A stretch of DNA of 64,000 nt from Symbiodinium natans (lineage: Eukaryota; Sar; Dinophyceae; Suessiales; Symbiodiniaceae): contig CAJNDS010001112.1 of NCBI GenBank assembly GCA_905221605.1, forward strand, positions 2,896,950 to 2,960,949. The letters run 5' to 3'. The notes beneath the pieces were generated by a model. It searched no databases, was not told the origin of the DNA, and was given only the letters and a program-made list of their open reading frames with translations. Each line of letters opens with the position of its first letter. Within the stretch, counting starts at the first letter, position 1. A program made the translations under genes and the position numbers. Positions 41,862 through 53,600 of this stretch are shown here, in pieces.

Positions 41862-44090
41862 TTGCCAAAAAACAGGACCCAAGCCTTTGCTTCCTCAAGA
41901 ACCTCCAGTGTGCTCTTTCACTCAAAATATTGCCCCCCCAGGAGGCCCGGGACTCCTTGTTTTGAGCCCAGACTTCTGCAGTCAACTGGGAAAGGCCTGT
42001 GCCGACCTCAAACATACATATGCTCTGCCAAGGGCCTAAACCCCAAACCCCAAACCCTGAACCCTAAACCCCAAACCCTAAACCCTACACCCTAAACCCT
42101 AAACCACTACCTGTTGCGGTGCAAAGCTGCATTGCGAGGTTTCGCAACGCCACTTTGATGCGAGTGTGCTCCTCCGAGCCCTCTTCCAGGCCCTTGGATT
42201 GGCCAAGCTGGCATTAGGGTTTAGGGTTTAGGGTTTAGGGTTTAGGGTTTAGGGTTTAGGGCTTAGGGCTTAGGGCTTAGGGCTTAGCGCTTAGGGTTTT
42301 TTGTTTGCCGCCCTCCTGGCTGAACTGTACGTCCACAAGGGTTTCGACTCTCACCCTTGTGGGCGTGCGGTTCAGCTAGGCGGCCGTCCACGAGGGTTTG
42401 GGTTTAGGGTTTCGGGTTTCGGGTTTTTTTTTGCCACCCGCTTAGCTGACCTCTCGGACACTCTGCAGGGAATTGGTTTCGGGTTTAGGGTTTAGGGTTT
42501 GGGGTTTGGGGTTTAGGGTTTAGGATTTAGGGTTTAGGGTTGTTAGGGTTTAGGATTTCGGGATGCCCAGAAGCCATCCTCACGCTGCTGCCCGGGCTTC
42601 GCAACTGCGCCTTGCGCATCCTCCTGAAACCGAACTAAGTCAGACAAGGCGCAGACAAGATGACGGAGTACTTCTTCATCAGCCTTGGCTCTCACTGGCG
42701 AACCCACCTCTCTTACTGAGCATATACCCCCAAGGAGGTCCTTGCCGGCTGTGCTCCTGCCTGGGGGGGGGCCCAGCATGTGTAGGTAGTCGTGCCTCAG
42801 GCTTACATTTCACAGCTGCCTGAGCAGCTTGTCGAATCGTTTCTAGCATAGGGTTCCATGGCTCAGCTCCCCTCAGTCCATGTCAACTCATGAACTGCGA
42901 GCACTAGCTGTCACTAGCTCCCTGAGCCTACAACGAAGGACACCCCGACACACCAATCTGCAATGCTTGCCCATCCCCTTTCTAACCCAGAGGGCGGCTG
43001 AAGTAAATCGCGGGGAGGAGCTATCGTTATTCAAAAATGGCTAGGGCATGTAGTTGAACAGGCCCTGAGTTTTTGCAGCAGGTCCTTCACCAGGCCAACC
43101 TTACCATTACATAGCGGGAGAGTGCGCTTTTCGGGTGGCCCCCCTCCCTTTTTAGATGAGTACCGGCTTAAAGCCTAGGGAACCAGCATCCCGCGCCTAC
43201 ACATCGTTTCGCTGGCCTTTGCCCACCTTTCTTCCCGGCTGCTTGTGCTCACCCGCATCATGGCATCATGCATGCAGGGAGTCCGCTGTGCGCAGCCGAG
43301 CTACTCAAGCTTTCGATTGGCCGCAGATGCCTCTTCCATGGCGGTCGCAACAGCATTTTCCTGAACAAGATGCCAAGAAGGCATCTGTGGGGCTCTCGAC
43401 ATCTCTCGGTCATGAGCAGATTCTAAGGAGCAGGCAACCCAAGGAATCGTGCTGAATTTCTTGGCCTTGTCAGGTGTTGCATGCACGGGCGCAGAAGTAC
43501 AGTTACCATACGTATAACCCTCCTTACAACTACCCCAGGAACCAGAAATGCCCACAACGATTCAGGGATCACAACGTGCCTTAGGCACGACGTCCTCCTC
43601 CGGGACTTCGTCGTCCTCACCTGACCACTTCCAAGCCCTAATGCCTTCAGGGGTTGAGGGTTTAGGGTTGAGGGGTTAGGGTTTAGCGTTCAGGGTTCAG
43701 GGTTGAGGGTTTAGGGCTTCGGGTTTTGATTCCCTCTTGCACAGCCGGGGCGAATCCGCGTCGCAGGGCGACTTCGAGTCTGTAGGGTTTAGGGTTTCGG
43801 GTTTCGGGTTTAGGGTTTTTTTGTGCGGTTTAGGGTTTAGGGTTGAGGGTTTAGGGTTCAGGGTTTAGGTTATTTTTTAGGGTTTAGGGTTTACTGAAGC
43901 ATGTGTCAAACAAGGCCAACAAGTTCAAAACCCTGAACCCTTTTTTTTGGACCCTAAACCCTGAACCCTAAACCCTAGACCCTAAACCCTAAACCCTACG
44001 GACTGGGCCTGGATCCTCCTTCACGGCGACGCTCTGCAGCGGCTTCTTCCCCTTCGACTTCGCGTCTAGAAGGGCTTTGACCTTTCTGTC
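41862..44090 (-). CDS. Unknown protein whose introns are built of telomere-type repeats
   Basis: Exons, each bordered by CCCTAAA/TTTAGGG arrays: 44090-44000 (DRKVKALLDAKSKGKKPLQS), about 43788-43735 (DSKSPCDADSPRLCKRES), about 43378-43320 (ENAVATAMEEASAANRKLE), about 42700-42570 (ADEEVLRHLVCALSDLVRFQ, then EDAQGAVAKPGQQRED), 42462-42438 (25-nt candidate), 42207-42111 (LGQSKGLEEGSEEHTRIKVA, then LRNLAMQLCTAT) and about 42023-41862 (MFEVGTGLSQLTAEVWAQNK, ending LGSCFLAI and TGA). Acceptors include AACCCTAACCAG and donors include GTAGGGTTTAGGG and GTAGTGGTTTAGGG. The reading frames are clean and high in helix formers, but I recognise no family; assignment to one gene is inferred. Confidence 0.5.
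42029..42108. repeat. CCCTAAA array (intron)
   Basis: About 11 units including CCCCAAA and CCCTGAA variants, between the exons at 42207-42111 and 42023-41862. Confidence 0.9.
42215..42298. repeat. TTTAGGG array, inverted relative to its neighbour
   Basis: About 12 units, the last five drifting to CTTAGGG. It lies just upstream (minus sense) of the 42207-42111 exon and is opposite in orientation to the array at 42029-42108, so the exon sits in the loop of a potential hairpin. Confidence 0.9.
42309..42390. repeat. Imperfect palindrome
   Basis: Left arm GCCGCCCTCCTGGCTGAACT... and right arm ...GGTTCAGCTAGGCGGC pair over about 33 bp with GTCCACAAGGGT/ACCCTTGTGGGC next to the loop. Located between two TTTAGGG arrays. 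Confidence 0.75.
42395..42558. repeat. TTTAGGG/TTTCGGG arrays with a T8 run
   Basis: Two degenerate blocks separated by the 25-nt candidate exon at 42462-42438. Confidence 0.85.
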
Positions 44091-44146
44091 CTGGTTAGGG
44101 TTTAATTGAGGGTTTAGGATTTAGGGTTTTTTTTCTAGGGTTTAAG
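43648..44146. repeat. Cluster of TTTAGGG and CCCTAAA arrays
   Basis: Blocks at about 43648-43726, 43782-43890 (TTTAGGG, degenerate), 43929-43996 (CCCTAAA) and 44095-44146 (TTTAGGG). Orientation flips inside the cluster; short coding exons occupy the gaps. Confidence 0.9.
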
Positions 44147-44260
44147 GTCCGACTTCAGCAACCTGTGTGCCCTACTGGCCCTGCCTCTTCCAGCACGTGC
44201 TTTCTGAACCTCGTGTTGGGATAAAGCAATCAATCAACCATTTCCACTGAGCTGCTTACT

Positions 44261-44750
44261 GTGCCCAATTCAGGACATTGCCGAATCGAGCGGGCGTTGA
44301 GAACATGGCTGCACGTGAAGCCTGCCCAAACCTTCACCAAATCCTGGGAAACTCGACCGATTCTTCCAAGCAGCTTGCGCAACTGTGGGAAGCCTCGGAA
44401 AACTGGCGGCGGCCTCCGGAACCTACCCTCTCACGAATCTGCACCCAAATGCAAGCGTTTCCGGATCAGTAAAGGGATGACACCCATACCAATCCCACAA
44501 GAGTGCATCCAGCTGACTAGAGCTGGCTCCTAAAGCAAAAATGCAACAACATTCCTGCGATTTGGCCTGGGCCTTAAGGCAACCAAGCTTCGCAAGAGAA
44601 TCAAAAGCAGCAGGCTGCGTGAGCCTGCAGAGGCGGACAGCATGGACGGCGCACAAAAATCCAAAGATCTGGTCAACCAACTGGGGTTTAGGGTTTCGGG
44701 GTTGGGGGTTTAGGGTGCCCAAGAAACACAAGCACATGCAAGCATGCATT
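44261..44750. other. Ambiguous frames on both strands
   Basis: Plus 44278-44472 reads NLHQILGNSTDSSKQLAQLW; minus over the same bases reads FPQLRKLLGRIGRVSQDLVK. Either may be an exon. A short degenerate TTTAGGG block follows at 44685-44715. Confidence 0.3.
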
Positions 44751-45002
44751 TCAGAAAGAAGTGCTGCTCAAATTGTTCTTGCAACATGGCTGAGGTGGTG
44801 GCTGGTCCAGTGCTTGCCGGCCTGCATGCTTGAGACAGGGAAACTTCATAAGGAACCAACGGGGGCGTGAGGGAGGGGGGCGTAAGGGGTCCGTATTGAC
44901 ACGGCTCATTGAGGCCTTGTTTGGGGAATCTGTGCCATATGGTTCCTTGTACTGTAGGGTAGCCGCAGTTTGCAGGACATCAACTTTCAAGGATCAGCTG
45001 CG

Positions 45003-45112
45003 CTCTCACCGCCTGCTTGTGCTTCTCTTTCACTTCTTTGATGGCCAGAAGCCGGTTGGCCGCGGTGATCATGATCGGGTTGTTGTGGCAAGCAAACATC
45101 CTTTCGACGCTG
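45003..45112 (-). CDS. Internal exon of unknown helical protein
   Basis: The minus strand reads SVERMFACHNNPIMITAANR, then LLAIKEVKEKHKQAVRAQLI with a GT donor near 45003. Strongly helical C-terminal half. Neighbouring exons were not identified; the frame extends open a little further upstream. No family recognised. Confidence 0.45.
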
Positions 45113-45149
45113 CACGATGCGATTTGCTGCCATATTCTCAACCCTCAAC

Positions 45150-46990
45150 AGCATCGACACGCCATACCCTGTACGAGAAGATTAGGCCTTGCCACATATT
45201 CAATGAAGCTTCCCGAGCCACGCCTAAAACAATCCTAAAATTATACACCTGCCAGCACTCGCTGAAGAGTTATACGGAGCAAGCTTCATCACGTAGCCAA
45301 TGTACGTGCGGTACGTCCTCCGCAGCTACAGATGTCAGTCAACTTTCAAAAGTTTCTCTGGACTGAACTTTCACTGGCGCATGCTGGGGCAGCGGCGTAT
45401 CCAAGAGCATCAGGTTATTGACGAACTGCGGGGTATTCGCCCCATAAGTGATAGGGAGCATGACAAGAACGCCAAGCAGGCCTGGGTTGCGTAACTCGCA
45501 TCTACTCGGTGCTGGAATTGTAGCTTCCACATCGGGGGGTGCACATGAAAAAGTCGTGCAGGCACATGCGCTAGAGCTTGCGACTGGTGCGTGAGTGGTG
45601 CCGCCAAGGGTCCCATCACAAAACGCACTATGGCAGTAACAACACCTGTGCCGAAGGCTCAAAAGGTGACCCAAAATTTAAGCTGTTCAGGAGTTATGGG
45701 TGCCAGGGAGGCCTGTGATCGTTGCCAGAACAACGTTTGAAGCGGTCTTTAGTCTCCTAGCAGCTGAATGCATTGCTTCTTCGAAGGATGCGCTCCGGGA
45801 CTTTTTTGAAAAGTGGCAAAACCAAAACTTTGTCGGGACCGACCCCCTCACGACGCCCGCAGGGGAGAGTAACAGGGCTACCAAAATCAAGACATCTCAA
45901 GACACTCCACATCACGGCCTTTGGCTTTTAGCAGCCGAACAGGAACCAAAAAACTGACATGGTCACCACCAAGCTCACCATGATCTAGGTTCTGCCGTGC
46001 AACGTGTCCCTTTTTGCACGATGTTCATCCTCGTCCCCCATCCTGGAGCTCGGGTCATGCCTCTAAGGCTTACGGCGCTCCGCGGTATTCTGCGGCATCC
46101 TGGGGAGTTCACGGCCCTCGTGGGCCACGCACTGGGCCGTCGACCCCAAGGTCTTCGATACCCTGCTGGGCACACAGGGGCAGCTCTCGCCACAATGCGG
46201 GGGGGTGGCGCCCAGCCAGTTGGTCACTGCGCGCATCAAAGCCTGAACGCAGCAATCTGATTGTTAGCAGCGAGTGCCGGCTTCGCCCCGACTGTGCACG
46301 CAGATCGATGTCACTGACCGCACCTTCCGGGATGACCGCACATCATTAGGACACAATGCCAGTACCGAGTACGCGAGTATATACGCTGCCGGACGGGTTA
46401 AAAGATCGCCTAGGCGAATGCGTGCGGAGGATATGATCCGCGTCCGTACCCTAAAACCCTAACTCTCAGTGAGCAAACGAGAAATCCGAGAAAGCTCTTC
46501 CGCACATTGACGTGCTAAAGATGCAAAAGGAGCCCTTCAAGGGGAACGGGATGACCAAGCCGACTGGGACGGCTTGGTGATGACTTCATTCAGCAAGGGG
46601 CCGTGCCCATCCCGATCCATGTTTTCTTGAAGTTCATCCGCCAAAGTGCGCGTTTGGCTTCCTTGCTTCAGCTTTGCATTTGGGTGGCCAAGGCATGTCC
46701 CGAAACCTTGTAATCGGAGCGACACCAGCATGCCAGCCGTGAGCTGGGGACTATCAGGATTGAGAAGGCAGATAGGGTCAGCTAGCCCCTGTATAGCGAG
46801 CATTGCTTCTTGAACACCTGCTGAATCCCTTCATATCTCTCCATGATTCCCTCTACCTCATCCTGATCAGCCCCTTTTTTACGTCTTCCATCCAAAACCT
46901 CTGGTGCACGCTGGGTGTCCAAGACCATCTGAGGGTCGACTATTTTCGGGGTGCAGCACTACACAGCGCAACACACCCTTCCGACCCTCA
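45150..46990. other. Weak candidate exons only
   Basis: Plus 45700-45890 reads TFEAVFSLLAAECIASSKDA, then LRDFFEKWQNQNFVGTDP. Minus 46803-46560 reads LTAGMLVSLRLQGFGTCLGH, then AKLKQGSQTRTLADELQENM. Both have plausible composition; neither can be tied to a family or a splice chain. Confidence 0.25.
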
Positions 46991-47100
46991 GCCTCCAGGC
47001 AACGCCAAAAACGTCATCCAGAAGTGAAAGATGGATTGTCCTGCAGAGCAGCATCTGAAACTCACGCACGACACTAGCCAATTCTCTCTCTCTGCTTGAT

Positions 47101-50100
47101 TTAGCCCAGCCGTCTTGCTCCTGCCCGTGTCTTGATGAATGTTGGCCCGAACAGGCACTTCTTGCAGACCTTCATGCTCACAAAGGAGATGATCTTCGGG
47201 ATCACGAACGTGGTGATTATCGTCGGCAAGAGTCTCCAAATTACGTTCCAGGTGAGCCCAAAGCAGAAGGGAAACAGTATGAGCGTGACCAGGCCGACAA
47301 TGAGAATGTACGACACGATGGCCGAGGAGATGCTAATGCCTATGAAGCCGGTGGAGAACACAATCTTGGCATCCGACTTCTTGAAGTTGAACTTGCCCAG
47401 TCTCGCATCCATCACTGACTGCCGGAAGTGTACGAAGTGACCGAGTATCGCGCAGAACGTCAGGAGGGCCGCAACTACAATGCCTCCGGGCACTACATGC
47501 CACCGCTAGACCGGATGTTCAGGAGATGGTTACGGGGTGGCGCTGATACACAGGCGGAGTGGAATCTGCTGCACGCAGCTAGTCTAGATATCGGAAAGTC
47601 GCAAGTCTCTCCGAAGTCCTCCGAAGCATCTTTCCGTTAGGCACTCTCTCATGGCAATTGCATCTGGCAACTTCCCTGCCTGCTGTGAATCCGACAATGA
47701 CCGCATCAACCAGCTGCTGAAACCAAGATTTCAATAAGTCGAGCTGGACGTACATGAACTCAGTCGAGCCTGCACATCAGGTGGGTCTGTTCTTCTTTTT
47801 GTCACGAGGCTCCGGGACGAGCCCCCCCCCTGCCTTGCATGCCTGTCAGTGTTGCTGTCTTTATGCTGTCTTTCTCTGGTTTTAATTTTTCTTTTCCCCA
47901 CCCACCCCCCCTCGTGTCAGGTATGCTTTCACACTGAGCTCACCGAGCATGTTGGCCGCCTGAGCTCGCGACGCCCGCGTTTCCGACACCTTGTCCACTG
48001 ACGGCATTTCTCTTGTGTTGACGCCACACGACAGCTTCTCAAGATGCAGCAAACCTTTGCCAGCACTCGGGCTGTCTTCGGCAAGTGTTTGCCGACACCC
48101 ATGCGCCTTCGCGGTCACGCGTCTCCTCGCCGGACATGACTTCGGGAAGTGTTTTCGTAAAAGTGCGCGTCGTCCACGTCGTTGTGTCGTCGCACATCAT
48201 GTAAGTGCTGATATACTATATACATATACACACAAATATACAAGTTTATATAATATGTGAATTGATATATGTGCGTGTGTGTGTGTGTCTATATGGATGC
48301 TATATAAATATATGCTTGTTCATATGCTTGTTCATCTCGGTTTGGTTTCTTCGCGCAATCTGGCTTTCCTTTCGTGGGCCATTCGCGTGATATTGGCCTT
48401 GCAAGTGGGCCCCATTTCGCCTTAGATTTCGCGGATCTTTCGCGCAAAGCCTGTCCTCGCCTGCGCGGCTTCCCCCCTGGAAGTGTCTTTGGCCAGGGAA
48501 GTTCTCGGAAGGTGTCTTGGGACGGGACGGCCATGTGCTTTTTCCGAATGTGTCTTCAGGACCTACGTGTCTTCGCTGTCTTCTCCCAGCATGTGTCTGC
48601 TCATGTGCAGGTGTACTAAGCCCCATGTGCTTTCGAAATGGGTCTTCGGTCTGCTTTGGATACGCGCAAACCCCCTCCCGACTGCAACTTAAATACTGCA
48701 AAAGCTCGCTATCGTGCAGGTTGAGTTTGGCCGGCGGCTGTCCCGAAGCAGTGCCTGTGGGACCACTTGCTTTGCAGCTTTGCAGGGAGATTTCGTTAAC
48801 ACCCTAAACCAGGCCTCGCAACGACTGCCAGGTCCTCCCTAAACCCTAAAACCCCCTGAAACCCTCAACCCTAAACCCTCGTGCAGCCGGGAAGCTGTCG
48901 GGCAAGTCGGCATTGGAGACTTGAAAGTACGCATTGTTAACGCTGGAGATAAGCCCGATGGATTTTTCCAGGGCCGTGTTCAAGATCATGTTGAAAAAGC
49001 CTTCCAGTGCCCACAAGACCTGTATAGACTGTGCAAATATGTAGCTGAAGGAAAGGAAGGCCAAGAGGTTGGCAACCAGAAGCGCTGATGGGAAGAAGAA
49101 GGCATCTTCTGCGTTGAAGCGCGTGAAGAAAGTCCGCTTGATCGATGATATCCTTACCCGTCCAGCTACTTTAGAGAAGAAGAGGTCGCCCCCTTAAGAG
49201 AAGCGCTTCTTCTCCTTATCTCCTTCCCAAAAAGAGGCAAGCAGTTTACAAGGGTCAGATAGAGTCGACTGGACTCCGCTGAGGATCAGGGACTGCCGAA
49301 CTGCTCGCTCGGGTGGAACATCCTTGAAGCTCAGGGCTTGCCAGAGCCTTTTGTGGGTGTAGGCCTCGAAGACTTCCGAGCGCTTCTCGTCGAAGGTCAA
49401 GACCTTGTTGCTGCCAACTTCGGCGGCCATGCCTGAGCACCCCCTCTACCAATCTAAGTGAGTGGCACACCAGAATCACCAGAACCCCCAACAAGCCCAA
49501 TGCAATCCGGATGCCCCAGACAAGGGCGACCAGTATCAGCACCAGGTCCACCAGTGCAAAGTAGACCCAACCGCCATACATGGCATCCCTGTGCAAGGAC
49601 AAGAAGGGTGCAGCCACCAGCATGCCCACGGTGCAGACGATCGCGAAAATGAACCAGTACCATCGGTGCACCCTCGCATTCGTGGTCAGAAGGATGACAC
49701 CGACGATGCCCGCAATAGCGGAGCAGAACCAGTTGAACGCTACATCCACTGGGTCCGGTGGTGTTCTGACCACTTTGAAGGCGACGCCTTCAGGGCTCTC
49801 GACCCCATTCACCGACACGCTGAAGGCGTACTCTGTGTTCTCTTTGAAAGCGAACCTGGGTGTTGCTTTAAAGCCCTTTGAAAATCACTTCTGAATAGGT
49901 TTCCTTAAAGGGAAAGAAGGGAAATTCAAAATTATCCCAAAGCAATACCCAGGCACAGAGGCTGGCTCTTGAAGGTGTACGCGCATGGCGCCTCGAAATC
50001 CAAGTCCTCCAGTGAAAACTCCCACTCAGCCGCTACCAACTTCTCGCTCGGAGAAGAGACTCTGCCCCCTGCAGACATGATCACCTGTGAGAACCTTAGA

Positions 50101-51898
50101 GGCACAGGGAAGAGCTTGCCAGAGCGGAGGGTGTTTGCATAACCCTCGTCCCCTCTGCTGAAGGTAGACAAGCTGTCTTCAACTCGCAACCGAATGCAGC
50201 CGATCGTTCCCACCATACTGAAACGATTCAAGGAACTGGTCCAGAATCTGCGAAGGCTCCAGCGCAGTTGGGTCAACGCCAAGGGCTTCAGACACACTGG
50301 AGGACTGCAAAACAGAGAGACCAACCTAGGGGCCGCGCTGAAGCTTAAAGCTGGGGCGCTTGGAGCATTCGGAATTGCTCCATGAATGCACCCTTGCTTT
50401 GATTACGACTATGTTAACTTCTGCCACATATATGTAATATTTGTCATACTTCATCTGAGCGACATCGGAAACATTGCCGAAACCAAGCTCTGTGAAGGGG
50501 TCCCCGACCTGCATCTGCCTCAGGGGTGTTGTCAGGCAGGCCTCAGCAAAGTCTGGGGAGAGGCCGGCGAAGGACCCCTTAGCTGGGCTGGCCGAGTTGG
50601 CAATGAATCGGTCGACCGTCTCCTTCATAAAGCCGCTGGATTGCTGAGACAATCTTGCAGCCATGTCGTTGGCAGAATTTCGCAAGGATTGCCGCGCACC
50701 CTGTTTCAGATCATTTGCCAGCCTCATGGCTTTGGACTCTTGTTGTGAGGGAGCCCCTTTAAGGCTAAGCTTGATGATCGCCCGGACACCTGCGGACTGA
50801 AGATCCGTCAAGGACTCATTCGTTGCCGTCTCCACACAGAATCGAGGTGTCCGCGGGAGCGGAGTGAGTTGGCCGAAGTCAGGGATCTCCACCTGGCCCC
50901 ATGCAGCCTCATCGGAATAGATTCGGGAGACAGAGTTCTCCACTTTGAAGGCGCTGGTTTCCAGGACCACATTCGCATCTGGCACGTCGGGCTGAAACAG
51001 CAGTTTGTAGGTGCCGCTTACGGCGCGTGTAATGGTCAAAGGGAACGAGATGATGCCCGTGGGCTTGCTCACGCGAACCGTCGTTTGTGGGTCGAGCTCC
51101 ACGGCACTGTCCGCTAAGACCTCCAACTTGCGTCCGTTCAGTGCCAAGGCCTGGAGCGTTGCTGGAGAGGTGCTGCCAGGCGAGGTGGCGGCGGCTTTCT
51201 GGATGCCTGCACGAACCCTCACATCTCTGACCGGAGCACCGCTTGCCGTTGTAACTTTCAATCGCACCAGAAACACCGTCCCCACGGTGGCAATCTCGGG
51301 TGGTTGCAGAGCAAGGGAGAAAGCACTGGCTGTGGTTTCGGCAGTTAATTCCGTTGTGGATGAGGCCTGCGTGTCCTGCATCGTTTCTGCCACGGCGGCG
51401 GCACATGATGCAAACTGCTCCGTAGCTGACATGTCGTCAAAGTTGGCAGGCTTGCTGGTAGAAAACCTAAAGTTTGTGCCAGACAGATCGCTGACTTTCA
51501 ATGCAAGTTTGGCAGGTTGCGAGATCCGTCTTGTCCAACGGACTTTCAAGAAAGAGAACCGCAGAACAGCGTAGGGAACGATTTGCACTACCTCCAATCT
51601 GCTGCAGCGACCCAGCGCCTCCTGTTGATTTACGAAGACGCACACGGAATCTTCAAGCATGCGCTGGGAGAGCTCAGCAGCTGTCTCTGAATCGCTCACA
51701 CCCCGTCCACCTTCACTGGACACTAGTAGTCGCACCAACAGCCCACCAAGCTGCTCTGTAAACATCGACAGACCGCCGAACGCGGGTCGGACTTCCACCG
51801 TGATGCTGCCGCCAAACTCGTCGAGGCCAATGTTTAGCGGCCAGGTTGACCTCACCAAGCGGCGCAGAGTCAATCCAAGAACTGTCAAGCCGGTTGCT
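47101..51898 (-). CDS. Multi-pass membrane protein with large beta-rich ectodomain
   Basis: Cell-surface or organellar membrane protein of unknown family. The big exon starts after CGTCAG at 51898 and runs to about 50400; it contains PPEIATVGTVFLVRLKVTT and GTYKLLFQPDVPDANVVLET, resembling Ig-like or macroglobulin-type beta sandwiches, but I cannot name one. Next: about 50309-49950 (SEALGVDPTALEPSQILDQF, later FEAPCAYTFKSQPLC), about 49870-49250 (FAFKENTEYAFSVSVNGVES, then four or more membrane helices such as AGIVGVILL and VYFALVDLVLILVALVWGI), 49192 to about 48885 (DAFFFPSALLVANLLAFLSF and another helix), and about 47500-47110 (STGFIGISISSAIVSYILIV and further helices). The 5' exons beyond 51.9 kb were not found. 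The reading frame breaks at about 50185 and within the C5 run at 49440-49444; an in-frame stop at 49194 disappears if a 57-nt GT-AG intron (49249-49193) is assumed. Confidence 0.6.
47880..48320. other. Spacer/intron with TATA-rich stretch
   Basis: No exon seen. Contains C-rich runs (47895-47912) and a TATATACATATACACACAAATATA-like microsatellite at about 48205-48315. Confidence 0.5.
48803..48880. repeat. Degenerate CCCTAAA block at an exon border
   Basis: Interrupted CCCTAAA, CCCTGAAA and CCCTCAA units. On the minus strand they read GGGTTTAGGGTTGAGGG directly after the exon ending SNADLPDSFPAA, so the donor would be GTTTAG. Confidence 0.8.
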
Positions 51899-52099
51899 CT
51901 GACGATAAACCGCGAAGCCCGTGAAGCCCCTCAATGCATCGAAGCAGCGGCGGCTGGCTGACGATGAAAAAATTGTAGGGCGCCGACAGGCAAATTGGCG
52001 CTGCCGCCGGCACCGGTTCAGTCTCAACCCCCTCTGCTACAAATCGCATTCCTCAGCGAGAGCACGGCGGAGCATCATCCCAACATCCCAACATGTCCC

Positions 52100-53450
52100 A
52101 GCCATCGCATTGAAAGATCGTGAAAACTTCGTGGGCGCAATAGCACGCTGCACTGTCCACACTTTGCCCTGCTACGATATCTCGCCGGATAACCCATGCA
52201 CTTTGCGAGAATCCAACCGTGCAGCCCTCCATTTTCCGGTTGCGTCGCTAAAAGAAACAAAACCTACAAACTGAAACGTTTCTCATTTCTGCTTACTGGC
52301 GTGCAGGCACTCCAACGAAGCAAGGCGAATGGCAAGCACAGCAATACCACAAACACCCACATCTCTGGCTTGCGAGCAAGCCTCGGGTACACCCAGCACC
52401 ATCTACAATGCCCATGATTGGAAAGTACGCCACTCCATCTTGTGCAGGAAGAACTCAGGAATTCAATGGAATTCACACATCGGATGAAACGGCAATGACC
52501 GGGCTCAACTACAGCCTCCTTCAATCGTACTGGCAAACGCTGCAACTTCAAGACCGCAACTTACAATTCTGAATGAGGCCCGCCTCGTTGCAAAAAGTCT
52601 GTATCACCTTGCCCAGATGGGCTGGAATACAAGAAGGGAAACGTCGAATACATGGGCATGACCGTCAGCTTCCTTAGCTGCGTCAACAGTCACTGGTTTA
52701 CGGTGACTTGCGGCATTAACCCTAAACCCTAAACCCTAAACCCTAAACCATTGCCTGGGCTGGGAGATGCTGCAAAGTGGCTTGAACCTCCCATCGTCTT
52801 CATTCACCAAGTCATAGCTCAAAATCAAGCCTCGGCTCGGGCGTACAGCGTGTGGTAGGCGAGGTCTTACAGGGACAACGATATACAACTATGGACATTT
52901 CGCATCCACACGCTTCTAGTTTGATTTCTTCTTAAGTATGAATGCCGCAGGCCCCTGAAAAGCGCTGCAAGCCTTGGCCTCCAGGTGTATCTTGTCCAAC
53001 CCTGCCCTGATGTACAGATATGTACCGCATCACTCGCATCTGCTCAATTGTCCACTGCATGGTTGCTGTAGAAAACCTTTTCCTGAACGGGGTTTTCGTT
53101 ACGATGGCACCTTGTTGAAGATAAAAACCCTGACGCAGGCATGCGGATTTCTGGAGCAGCTTCGTCGAAAACAACCCCGCTGTTATGTGAATGCTATTTC
53201 GACGGAATCCAAGCATGTTCTTTGAAATCGGGATTCTCCGTGAAGCTAAAATACAGAAAACATGAAAAAGTAAAAAAAAAAAAAAAAACACAATCCACCC
53301 AAATCCCGCAAAAATCGAACAGTAAACCTTTTCAAAGAGCTTTACACATGACAATATAAACATAAGACCGCGAACCAGGTCCTCGGAGCTCCGAAACACG
53401 CGCTTCAGACTGCAACGCCACGACCGCGCATCCACCCCACACACACCCGC
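52100..53450. other. No supported gene
   Basis: A short CCCTAAA array lies at 52717-52748. Open frames on both strands lack family signatures, and an A17 run sits at 53273-53289. Missing 5' exons of the membrane-protein gene may lie here. Confidence 0.4.
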
Positions 53451-53458
53451 ACATACAC

Positions 53459-53600
53459 ACCTCCTCCGCCAACACCACCACCGCCACCACCACCGCCACC
53501 ACCACCACCACCACCACCACCACCACCACCACCACCACCACCACCACAACCACACTCCGCCACATGCATCCGCACGCACCCACGCCGCCGCACTCCACCA
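53459..53600. repeat. CCA/CCG trinucleotide repeat
   Basis: About 25 consecutive CCA units with CCG interruptions, flanked by CACACA-type sequence. It yields long poly-His, poly-Thr and poly-Pro frames and, on the other strand, poly-Gly/Trp/Val frames that I do not regard as genes. Confidence 0.95.
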
